Below, in pieces: positions 23,373 through 34,000 of a stretch of 64,000 nt of DNA. Where the stretch lies: NCBI GenBank assembly GCA_021014325.1, contig CM037460.1:28598336-28662335 (forward strand), given 5' to 3'. How positions within the stretch are numbered: position 1 is the stretch's first letter; each line of letters opens with the position of its first letter. The notes beneath the pieces were generated by a model. It did not search any database and had not been told where the DNA came from. It saw only the letters and a list, made by a program, of their open reading frames with translations. Made by a program: the position numbers and the translations under genes. Source of the DNA: Plazaster borealis. Taxonomy: Eukaryota; Echinodermata; Asteroidea; Forcipulatida; Labidiasteridae.

Positions 23373-24093
23373 TTTACTGGCTAAGTTAATAACATGTTTT
23401 ACTTATTTAATTTATTTTATTTAATTTAAAACAGGCAAGGAGGAGCCCATTATTTGCAAATGTTTTTTGTACAGTGATGTAAAATTTCGACCTGTTTGGG
23501 GTGTGTAATGATATAGCCTATGTTAAATCTTTGCAATTTTATTTGATGTGTTTCTTAAGTTTAGGGGTTACGGAACATATTTCAGTTATTACCTATTTAA
23601 GTGTTGGTGATTAATTTTGATCAGAAATAAAACAGCAACAAACAACCATAAGCATATTTCAGCTCATACCTGGTCGTTTTTCTTCATTGAAGACAATAAC
23701 AACCCTAACATCTCGTCAGTTTTCACTATTTGAGGTTGGGGGGAAAAAAGACAAAAACATCGTACTTTGGTGAATTTTCCGTTTCTCTCTAATTTCTCAG
23801 TGGGCAAGTTTGGGTCTCCTTGTGACATTTAATGTCTTAAAAAAAATAGAATGCAATCTCTTGTCTGTTGTTAAACTATATCAATTCCGGATTAACCAAA
23901 TACTTGCCAAACTGCAGCCGGGCCGGCGGAGTTATCAAAGAAGTAAACCTGGCGTTCTGTGGCTGCAAGAGTGGTGTTCATTGACCTGTAGATAATGAGC
24001 TCATTATAGCCCATCTTCTGTTTACCCTGGAAAACCTCGGGGGGAAAGAAGAATTACCCCGAGTTACCGCTTTTTAATTTTGAATTCATCCCT
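23373..24093. other. AT-rich unassigned sequence
   Basis: No gene seen. A small GC-rich inverted motif (CCTCGGGG and CCCCGAG) lies near 24035-24065. Confidence 0.5.
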
Positions 24094-24130
24094 TAGGCGA
24101 CTGGTGCTTAGCTTAGTGATTGATTGACCC
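24094..24130. other. Leftover piece of 5S spacer
   Basis: GGCGACTGGTGCTTAGCTTA followed by GTGATTGATTGACCC matches the spacers at 22181-22217 and near 15929-15965. The retroelement remnant starts directly after it, so the 5S cluster once extended at least to this point. Confidence 0.75.
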
Positions 24131-24550
24131 TGGCCAAGAATCATTTTCTTGATGCAGTTGATAGTCGGTCAGTCCGAGAAGGTATAAATCGGGCCCGCCC
24201 AAAGAATCTGGATGAGGCAATCAGGGCTGCACTCGAGACTGAAAATTTCGAGAAGGTAGAGCAGCAGAGGATACTTGATGGGAAACCTCCTAAACTGGCG
24301 AGGGTAGTAGACTCTGTTCTGGGTCAGAGAGCAGAGCAGATGGAGGCCAATTTGGAGGAACAGACTCAGACTTTGAGGACTATGGTTGACTTGTTGGGAA
24401 GGTTGTCTAGTCAGTCTGCAGAATTGCCTGCTCAGGCAGAGGAATCCCCTCAAGGGAATACAGAGATAGCGAGAGGCAAAGTGATTGAGAGAGTGGAGAT
24501 GCTTCAATTGTGATCAGAAAGGTCACTTTGCTAGGGACTGTTCAAAACCT
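24131..24550 (+). pseudogene. gag remnant with CCHC zinc knuckle
   Basis: The first frame gives a charged gag-like segment (LDEAIRAALETENFEK, EQTQTLRTMVDLLGRL). The zinc knuckle CFNCDQKGHFARDC at about 24497-24540 is in the next frame, so at least one frameshift separates them. Confidence 0.78.
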
Positions 24551-24659
24551 CAAAAGAAAGCTGTTCTGGATCAGGGAAACGGCAGCCAGCCCAACGGTGG
24601 ATCCACGGAACGGCTGGAAGTCAAAGAGAGTCCAAGAGACAATGAATGGCAACCAAATA

Positions 24660-25220
24660 GTTGGTGACAAGAGAAGAAAAGTAGAAGATGGGCGAAGAGT
24701 GGTAAATCTGCCAAAGTCACATGTTGATCCCCGTAGTGGTTTATTTGTGTATGGGCTCGTAAGGGCAACTGATTGTCGATTTCTGGTTGACACTGGGTCA
24801 ACCGACACTCTTATCAGCAGTGAGGTTTACTACAGAATTCTCAGAGAGCGAAGGCCCATCATGGGAAAGGGAAGCGTCCAGGTGAGACAAGTGGATGGCA
24901 GTCCACTTTCGGTACTTGGCATCGCTGATGTAGAAATTCAGATTGGTCGAACCACCCGGTCAGTCAGGGCGATTTTTACAGAAATGAGTTGTCCAGGAAT
25001 TTTAGGGATGGATTTCCTTGTACCCACAGGTGGGAAATTGGATTTTAGGACTAAGAGGTGGAGTTTCAATGGCGAGGTAATCAAGTGTACCAGCAGTGTC
25101 GGGGAACCGTTTGTTGCTCGTGTGGTTGTTCTTGAAAACACCGTGATTCTTTCGGGCCATGAGGCTGTTGTCCCTGGTACAATAGTGAAGAGAGGTAATG
25201 TTTTGCCGGTCCGGCACTAG
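24660..25220 (+). pseudogene. Retropepsin (aspartic protease) remnant
   Basis: FLVDTGSTDTLIS contains the DTGS active-site motif, and CPGILGMDFL matches the second conserved motif of Ty3/gypsy proteases. The frame ends at 25220 without reaching RT. Confidence 0.8.
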
Positions 25221-25486
25221 TTGAACCTTTAGAGAATGGGGTGAACTGGCAAAGAGAGGAATGGTACTGGCCAGATCTGTGGTAGAGACAGGGAATGATA
25301 TGGTCCCATTGCGAGTGTTTAATCCGGGTAGGGAGAAGAGAGTAGCCCGCAAGGGGACGACTGTTGGTGTGATTTGCCCAGTTGAGCATGTTCTCATAAG
25401 GTAGCTCTGGGGTGATGGCAGATCCACCACTGGAAGTTCTTTGTTATTTGAGTGATTTATATGAGAGAGGCACTGCGGGTGTTGAG

Positions 25487-25562
25487 TCAAAGTAATAATA
25501 ATAATAACAAGTTCTTATATAGCGCATTTTACAATAAACGTCTCAATGCGCTTTACATTAGT
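25487..25562. repeat. Short insertion between PR and RT
   Basis: (AAT)n followed by TTCTTATATAGCGCATTTTA and TCAATGCGCTTTACATTA, an imperfect inverted GCGC-centred motif often seen in marine invertebrate repeats. It interrupts the retroelement. Confidence 0.5.
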
Positions 25563-25573
25563 GCCCTGGTCAC

Positions 25574-25895
25574 GTGGAGATCAAGAAGTGTTTAAGTGAC
25601 TTCCGGAATGTCTTTTCCAGTGGTGACCATGATATTGGTCGATCAGAAGACGTTATACACCACATACAAACTGGCGATGCTAGGCCTAGAAAAGAGAGGC
25701 CAAGACGCCAATCTTACTGCCATCAGCAGCAGCTAGAGAGGCAAGTCCGTGACTTGGAAAAGAGAGGTGTGATTGAGCCATCAGATAGTCCTTGGGCCTC
25801 AAATGTCATTCTTGTGAGTAAGAAGGACGGGACAAAGCGTTTTTGTGTCGACTATATAGAAGATTAAATGCGGTCACCATTAAGGACGCATACTA
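25574..25895 (+). pseudogene. Reverse transcriptase N-terminal remnant
   Basis: GVIEPSDSPWASNVILVSKK and KRFCVDY are the classic entry motifs of Ty3/gypsy RT. A TATATA duplication at about 25854 shifts the frame; the expected RLNAVTIKDAY continues in another frame and then similarity stops at about 25895. The catalytic YxDD region is missing. Confidence 0.82.
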
Positions 25896-27237
25896 TGGAG
25901 GTCGAAAAGTGGACATCTGCTTTTCTGCTCAGAAAAGCAGAAAAGCAGGTTGAACGTTGTTTCCTGGTGCATTTTCTACTTTTCTGCTTTTCTGATTTCA
26001 GATAAGTTTTTATTGATGTGTGTGTTGGCATGTGGATTTTTTTGTTTTGTGGACATGGGTCAGTGGTTTCATTTTTGGTGACCAGAGAGTTTTTGTTTGA
26101 TGTCACCAGCCTCCCCAGTGTCATCAGAGGCTTCCTGTATGCCGCCACTGGAAGTCGCCATTCCCCCTACCTCTACTGCGGACAAAGAGACACAGACCCC
26201 ACCAGCTCGCCGGACGGTGAGAGCCATCATCAAGGAGCAGCGGATCAAGACGACCTTTGTTGGAGGCAGACAAATCAAGCAAGAAGGGGCGGAAACCATG
26301 ACTGAAGCCTGGTGGAGGTATAAGCCACAACACCGAAAGAGAAGAGAAGCTTTTTTTATGCCATCCTTACTGAGTTTTTTTGTTATATATTTTTATAGTT
26401 TTGTATTCACCTTATTATAGCTTGTGTACCTTTTCTGAAGCCAAAGTTTTGCCAATCATCAGGGAATCATGTAAATTTGTAATTGAGACCATTGAACTGT
26501 GTGCATTTTTATTGCCAAAATGCTGCCTTTGATTCTGTATAAATTATTGTTGTAAATTGTTGATGAGACCTAAGATTATCTCAAACTCTGTGTTTATAGG
26601 TGTAAATATTTGGAAAGTTTGGAGCAGTGGTTTACTTGAATAGGTGTTTTTTCCGTAGGTCACAGGGTTTATGCCAAGTATTACTCATATTGTGTAAGGT
26701 TGATATATTTTTCTAATTTTATGTAAAGCTAAAGTCCTAGTAAACCATGTTAGGATTTTTGTGAATATTAATGAGGCTTGAAGAGAAGGAAGGGTCCCTC
26801 TCCAAGTCATGGAATGTTTTGTGGTGCGGTTGACTATATTGATGAGGTTTACTTTATATTTTTTAAAGTTTATGTATTTTATTGATTACATGCACTGCCT
26901 TTTATTGTTTTTGATGTTAAGCTGGTTGGACTGAGGCAGTCCAAGCTTAGCTCGGGCCTGTGTGACGGTCAGTGCATGTTGTATGTATTAAATTGTATGC
27001 AAGGGCGCGTGCGCGAGCTGGTTGGTGATTTGTGCCGATCTACGCATGTGCAAGGTAGAGCGTGGAACTGGTTGGTCGTCGTGTACACGAGGTGTACACG
27101 AGATGAGTCAGTCTGCTGCAAGCTCTAGGAGTAACAGGTACGTGTTCATTATTTCTATCTATTGCATTGCTCGGTACAATCGCTTTGCGTCGGTTTTTGC
27201 GTGTGGTTGATGCTAGATGCATGGGGGTTTTGAGCCA
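25896..27237. other. Unassigned, possibly retroelement 3' part
   Basis: An open frame at 26097-26420 (Pro/Thr-rich then basic) is of unknown nature. TGTGACGGTCAGTGCATG at about 26960 could be an LTR start, but I found no second copy, so I do not call an LTR. Otherwise AT-rich without features. Confidence 0.4.
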
Positions 27238-27325
27238 GAGACTCACAGGGTTGACTGACGTGTGTTCCAGTTAGCCGTGAAGGTTCACAGGGTTGACTGA
27301 CGTGTGTTCCAGTTGCCCGTGAGGT
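27238..27325. repeat. 42-bp direct repeat, two copies
   Basis: TCACAGGGTTGACTGACGTG then TGTTCCAGTT(A/G)(G/C)CCGTGA occurs twice back to back. Confidence 0.85.
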
Positions 27326-28200
27326 TTTATGGGATTGAGGTTGACGATAGCTGCGGGCTAGTCGATTCTCTAGGTTGAACGGTTGTCACGGGGTTGACTA
27401 TCGCGGCGTGCGTGGTTGACTTGGAAGGACGGAGGAACCGTTGTTCACGATCTTGCGTGAAGCTTTGCTAAGTAAACCCATGCTCTAGTGCGCTCTGGGG
27501 TTGCTTGAAGTTTGTTGGTTATAACTTGGTGTTCCTTGTGATTTATTCGGTGCATCAGTTACTGTGTATTAGAGAGAGACAATTGATTACAATCGGCGGT
27601 ATATTTCCTCCAAAACGGACAAAGTCCTTTAGCGCTTATATTACTGCATGATCTATAACCTGAGGTGAAAAGTTGGCCAGGGATCAAGTTGCAAATTCCG
27701 CCACAATACAATAAACCATTGCAAGCAGTTCTTCAAAAAGGCATGGATTTTTACTTTCAGGACACATTTTGTCAATGTACTGTGAAACTATCAAATGTAC
27801 AAATGTATGTACTGGTTAAATGTACAAATAGTGCCTTGACTCCAAAGGTTTATTTAGCGTTTAAATTGTATCAGTCAATAAACCATTGCAAGTTTTATGT
27901 AGTGCATACATTGTATGAGACAATTAACCATTACAAGCAGTCATGCGACAAGTCCTGAATGTTTACTTTCGACCGATGCCACACACACGTAGATCCCAGT
28001 GAAAAGTAACAATAGGAGGAAACGGAGTTCAATGTTGAACGCTTTTTAAAATCCCGTTTACCTTCAAAACGCCTGAGTAATTTTACTGGGTTTTTTTTTA
28101 CAGCGGGAGACTTGATGCTTTGATTTTCATTTATATGGCGCTTTTGACTGCTTTTTGTCTTAAATTTTAGAAAAATAAATAAAACTCTTTACGATACCAA
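27326..28200. other. Unassigned AT-rich sequence
   Basis: Short dispersed repeats of CAATAAACCATTGCAAG occur at about 27707, 27876 and, diverged, 27920. No gene seen. Confidence 0.5.
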
Positions 28201-28289
28201 CCGCGTGTATTGAAAAATGGCTCATCCATTCCCCTACCACCGGAACCGAACACTATGAGTTTGTGGTATGACAAACTCTGAATCTCTAG
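28201..28289 (+). mobile_element. Helitron-like 3' terminus (1)
   Basis: An 8-bp hairpin stem (GAGTTTGT, loop, ACAAACTC; 28257-28278) lies 7 bp before a terminal CTAG (28286-28289), the layout of Helitron 3' ends. The 5' end was not located. Confidence 0.5.
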
Positions 28290-29585
28290 GTTTTTTTGGT
28301 TGTTTTTTAAGTTTTCATTCTTATTGCGAATCTTGTTTGTCTGCAAGCAAATGCATAGTTGCAAAACTTATATCAACTTGAAACTTTACATAGGCCTATA
28401 AGTAGACCATAACTTGTAGATGATTCTAAAAGTTGTTACGTCATGGTGACGTCATCAGTTTTTGAAAAACAATAAATCAAAGTTTATTATTTCAATCAAC
28501 TATTTCAACAATCTATACGTCATGGGATAGGTCTGTCAAAATGTAGCAAAAGCTACACGAAGTGTGACCCCATTTGACCTTGACTTCCGGTTCAAACTAC
28601 TTATATTTTAGTCACAATTTTTACATCAGGTTAAACCCCATTTATTCTTCGCAAACTTTTCCACAGAGATGTTACCAATTTGACCTTAACTTTCGGTCGA
28701 AATCGGACGTTAACGCTCACGTATATATTGGCCGCATTAATAACCACATGAAAAGAACAGCACTGAATCGTTGCGTTCATCAAACCTGCACATAGTCTAG
28801 TCTCTGTTCAAGGTTCATGCAACCTGATTTGGCATTACGCGTTGTTAGTCTCTAAAACAGCCGTCCATGCAAATTTCGTTAACAATCAAATGCTAGGCTC
28901 GATCGTGTGCATTTTTGGACTTTTGCAAAAGTATGTAGTTTGCTAGGACACCACGAAACAGTAACAGCACCACTCGCCTTAGCCTCACAAAACGGAAATC
29001 ATATTTTGTTTTACAGTGTCATTATGACGTCATCCATCACGCGCCGTCAACTTAAAGGTGCGCTTTACACAGATTTATATTTACGGCAAAAATGGGCGAT
29101 TAAAGCTAAAACCTTGCAGCATGTATTCAAGCCGGGATTCGTAACATCTAAAATTTAAGATCCTGTTCAAATGACGTCATCAATTGTCATATAATTATGA
29201 AGTCACCTTAAAGGTGCAGTTTAACTTGATCTATCTAAAGTTTATTATTTCGAAAAAACATATCTTGAGGATATAAGAGGCTCTTTTTTGAATTGTCAGT
29301 AAAAGTCTTGTATACTATCAGTACAGTTTATGAATATTTACATGAAATTGAAACATATGTTCAATTAATACACGTTCTAGAGCTCAATGCAGTCTTAAAT
29401 AGGAACGTTAGCATTTATTTCCCGTGTAAACTAAATGTACACGTAATTGATTTACACTTTTAAATTTCAAAAGCTATCAACAATCTTTTCATCGACTCAA
29501 TAAAATAGTTCACATATTGACACAACACTGACCCCAATGAAAGCCGAACACCTAGTGTTTGTTCCAACAAACACTAAATCTCTAG
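28290..29585 (+). mobile_element. Helitron-like element or 3' terminus (2)
   Basis: The end has a near-perfect hairpin (AGTGTTTGTT and AACAAACACT, 29554-29575) followed by AAATCT and CTAG (29582-29585). The body carries GTGACCCCATTTGACCTTGACTTCCGG and GACGTCATCA phrases repeated elsewhere. The 5' boundary is a guess based on the previous terminus. Confidence 0.5.
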
Positions 29586-30523
29586 TTCAATCTTATTAAT
29601 CTACTGAATAATTTTTCCATGACGATCTGACTTTGAGACTGTGTGTGATATCACACCACACTACTATCTGAATGTTCTGATAAGGTATTGTGTTTTAGAA
29701 CACAAAGGTCATTTTCAAGTAGGTCAATAGAGTGAAGTTAAACTAAAGGCCAAGCTCGCACAAGGGACCATTGACTGTGGAGGCCGATATTGCCTGTTAT
29801 CCAACGCGTGTTTTTGAACATGAGTACCAGTTAATAGGCTGCTAGTCGGCAATGGTCCATGTGCGAACTTGGTATATAACATACATGACAATCTACAATG
29901 GTTATCAGGTAGGATGTGTACATGATGTAGCCAGCTTTATGGTTTTATAGACCTATAGATCGTAATGAAGTGAACTTTCAAGGAAGAATTCAGTAAGTTC
30001 AGCAAATGGTTTTGCCAAAGATTTTGAAGTTTTTCATGATTGTGTACTGATGATATAACTGAGGGTAATAATAGACACATCTGTATATTTTTGTAACAAT
30101 GTCTCAGGTTAAACTACAACTAGACAATACAATTTGTGGCAACTAGCCTTTGTGTGACCAGATTGTCTAACAGTTAGCTCCTTTACGGACTGCTCGCCGG
30201 GGCATGTGAAAAATGCAGTAACTGGTGATGTGGGCAGCTGTTTGGAGGGCAGCTCCGCACTCAAAGGCTCGACTAGCTATTAAGCCCATCCAAAACATGT
30301 TTGCCCAGAATGGACCATAACCAGTATGGCATCTGGTGATCGGCACCAAGCTGTAATTATCATAAGTCAAACAAAATGTATACAGTTTCTGAATGTCTAG
30401 TTGAAGAGGGAGTAAATTATGTTAGTTTCTAGTCAGAATCAATTGAACTTTAATTTTTTCAGTTTTTGTGTCTTACACATGGACAAATTCCAAACATCAA
30501 ACTTTATTCTGTAAATGTTTTCA
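29586..30523. other. Unassigned intergenic sequence
   Basis: A pair of imperfect inverted phrases (GCTCGCACAAGGGACCATTG near 29754; CAATGGTCCATGTGCGAAC near 29850) suggests a small MITE of about 120 bp. No gene seen. Confidence 0.5.
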
Positions 30524-30977
30524 AAAAAGGTCTCCAAGGTCGAATTCAATTTTTGTGATGCCCTCATTTTCCAATAGATAGAGGCCTCATGAAAGTGGGG
30601 AAAATTTGCAAGTCTCTAACTTGCGTTAAAATAGTGTAAAATGTCATTTTATTTTATACTATTTGAGAGCGGAATTTGAAACATCAAAGGGGTCTGTACA
30701 TTTTAACGGGGAATTTTGTGCCCGTCAAAAGGCCAACTTCAATGACGTTTTGATTGAATATCATGAAAATTTAGGAATATACTTAAACAAATTCATCGAA
30801 CGTTATTGGATTTTTGACGAAAATTTCACTCTTGAAGGGTATCAACCACAGTGGCATAATACAACGTTTTAACGCAAGGTTAGAGACTTGTTATATTGTC
30901 CCTATACTTTCACGAGGACTCTATTGGGAAATGAATGGATTACAAAACTGAATTTGACCTTGGAGCCCCTCTTTAAT
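30524..30977. mobile_element. Long-arm foldback element just upstream of the pdpr-like gene
   Basis: Arms of about 110 bp are inverted relative to each other: left GGTCTCCAAGGTCGAATTCA through AAGTCTCTAACTTGCGTTAA, right TTAACGCAAGGTTAGAGACT through TGAATTTGACCTTGGAGCCC. Inside is a unique core with a short ORF that I do not regard as a gene. It ends about 107 bp before the start codon at 31085. Confidence 0.8.
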
Positions 30978-31052
30978 GTCATTGAGTAAAGATTTCTACC
31001 AATTTTAAATTTCTTTTGTGATATGTGTTTTCATTTTTGTATTGATTCTCAG

Positions 31053-31084
31053 TATGACCCATCACTGATGTCAAAATATCAATC
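31053..31084 (+). other. 5'UTR of the pdpr-like gene with an upstream acceptor
   Basis: GTATTGATTCTCAG ending at 31052 is a good 3' splice site 32 bp before the ATG. A separate 5'UTR exon further upstream is therefore likely, and the promoter may lie before 30.5 kb. Confidence 0.5.
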
Positions 31085-34000
31085 ATGCTGCGCACATACT
31101 CAACTCGTATTTCTTGCTACATTCAACATGCCTACAAATACCCGACCATTGTGCCATCAGTGCTGCATCGTCACCATAGCTCTGAGTCTACCCTAGATGC
31201 CCAACAAGGCCATCTGCCCCAAGAGGCTACGGTAGTGATATGTGGTGGAGGTATAGCTGGGCTGTCAGCAGCTTACAATCTTGCTAAACAAGGATTGACT
31301 GATGTGGTGCTTCTTGAGCAAGGAAGGTTGGTGTACTTTCACTCACAAATTACAAACAAATGTTGAGAAAATCAATACAAAATGCTTCTAATCAGTCTAT
31401 TTTATACACAGCACATACAAATCCTTGTCATGTGATTGGTGGAACATAAGTCATGTGTCATCCGTTATTTTGCCATGTATTTACTCCAAAATTTAATATT
31501 GGATAGGCGCTCGTCCGATATGGATAATTATTGGATGCTTCGCAGTGTCATTCCCAAAATAATAATTCTTCACCCATTTGTTCAAACGAGGCAAGGTCAT
31601 GTCACAGCAGAAAAGGTTCATGTCTACATGGAGTCGTACATGTTGTGTAGTAGGGGATTTTTCATTTTTTCAGAGTGTGGGGTGGACGAGTTTCCATGTC
31701 TATTTTTTGTTTATCGTGAACAAATTTCAAATGACAAGGATCTATGTGTGAAATAGAGTATGCACATATGAACTGGCGATGAGGTCACTAGAGAACGTCT
31801 AACCAGAAGATGGACCTATTGCCCGAAGAATTTTGCATCATATGAAAGCTCTTGATACATGGTACAAATCTTACACAAAGTCTTACCCCATGTGACCTTT
31901 ACTTCCGGTCGAAAGTGGACGTTGAAGTTTTTGTAAAATTATATCTTATTAACCTAATGTGGTACATAAACAATCGTTATATCATCTTAAAGCCCTTTAA
32001 AGGTTCTACAAATCGTTCATGAGGTGCGACCCGGTTTTATCTTTACTTCCGGTCGAAACCGGAAGTTAAACTTTTAAAATAAATCATATCTCACGAACCA
32101 AAAACAATTCAGACTTGAAATTTACCATGTTATACTTAGACCTTAGTATGTAAATAAAACTGCCGCTGTTTTGGGATGATGACATCATCGATGACGTAAC
32201 AACATTAAACCAACGTTTAATATTGTAAAATTCATATCAAGAGAACCGTAATTGCTACATACAAGGTATTTACACCATAAAAAAAAGCTTCTGGGGGTTG
32301 AACAAATCTTATGCAAAGTGTGACCCCCATGTGACCTGTACTGCCGGTCGAAACCGGGAGTTGAGATTTCATAATTCAAAAGTTCATATCTCAGAGAACC
32401 ATTATTGCCACATCTAAGGTATTTGCACCATATGAAACATAACATAACATTATAATTAAAATTTATAAGGCGATATTCCATCAAGATCGTGAAAGTTCTT
32501 CACGTATTGTAAGACCCTTACACTAAGTCTGACCGCATGTGACCGTACCTTCAAAAGTTCATATGTTAACCAAAAGGGGTTCAGTCTTTAAACTTTACCA
32601 CGTGCTTAGGTCTAAGTGTACGTGAGTAGATATGATACCATGTGCTGATGACGTCATCGATGAGGTCACAACATTAAATCAACATTTATTAAAAATATAA
32701 TAACATCTGGAAAACCATAATTGCTTCATACAAGTTTTTTGTACCATATGGAAGCTCTTGAAGTAATGTACAATTCTTACACAAAGTGTGACTCAGTGTG
32801 ACCTTCCAGTCAAAAACGGAAGTTGAAGTGAAAATAAATATTCCCTGGCCACGTTTTGAGGTATGCAAGCAATATGATCTGGAATTTGGACATCGTCTTT
32901 TTGTAAGAAATAAAGTTTGACCCTGGTCAATAAGAGTAATGACGCAATTATCTTCAAAGGACGCCCTCTCAAGACAAGGATTTTAAAAAGAAACTAAAAA
33001 TTGCTGAAAACCTGTTGCAAGTTCAAAAAAGATTAAAACTTAGCACAAACTTATAACAATGTCTGGATAAGAAGCTATTGACGTCGTGATGACATCATTG
33101 GTTTTCAAATTAGGCTCGATCTAAGATTCTTGTTTTAAAAATTCAAATCTTAAGAACCACAATCAACTTCACGCATGCCTACATACATTTTTCATACAAA
33201 AACAAGTTTACCATATTTTCCCTGATCTTTACTTTTCACCAGCTGTGCTTATTCGGACAACGAACGCCTTGTTTTTGTTTCAACAAAAACTTATGTCTAG
33301 TTTTATTTTGCTTTCATAATCTGTATAGTATACAACAGTACTAACCCGTGAGTCACGAAGTTTAAAATGTTGTGGGACTTTTTCATACACGTTTTTGGCC
33401 AAACATTATGATAAAATAGTTCCTAGTGACATTAAGAATCATTGACTTGTTTTGTATTCAGCCTGACCTGTGGTACAACATGGCATTCAGCAGGGCTTAT
33501 TGGTCTGTTTAGGAAAGATTCATTAATTGCTTCACTATCTAAAAGGACTGCAAAGCTGTATAACACATTAGAGGAAGAAACTGGGCTTAGTACTGGTAAG
33601 TCAGTCATGGATGAGATAGAGGATGAAACTGGGCTTAGTACTGGTAAGTCAGTCATGGATAAGACAGAGGATGAACTTGGGCTTAGTACTGGTTAGTTAG
33701 TCATGGATGAGACAGAGGATGTACTTGGGCTTAGTACTGGTAAGTCAGTGATGGATGAGATAAAGGATGAAACTGTGCTTAGTACTGGTAAGTCAGTCAT
33801 GGATGAGACAGAGGATGTACTTGGGCTTAGTACTGGTAAGTCAGTGATGGATGAGATAAAGGATGAAACTGTGCTTAGTACTGGTAAGTCAGTCATGGAT
33901 GAGACAGAGGATGTACTTGGGCTTAGTACTGGTAAGTCAGTCAGTCAGTCAGTCAGTCAGTCAGTCAGTCAGTCAGTCATGGATGAGATAGAGGATGAAA

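Larger units (their letters stand above)
24131..25895 (+). mobile_element. Decayed Ty3/gypsy-type retrotransposon (gag, PR, start of RT)
   Basis: In order: gag-like coding sequence, a CCHC zinc knuckle, a retropepsin domain and the N-terminal edge of reverse transcriptase. The pieces are in different frames. The RT stops after the first motif, and RNase H and integrase are absent. No flanking LTR pair was found. It is a non-functional relic. Confidence 0.82.

Noticed and set aside
26950..27600. Possible LTR beginning TGTGACGG and ending TTACA
   Set aside because: I found no second copy, target duplication, primer-binding site or adjacent polypurine tract, so the borders cannot be supported.
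30663..30872. Open frame of 69 codons
   Set aside because: It is the core of a foldback element, with no family resemblance, and ends in the inverted arm.
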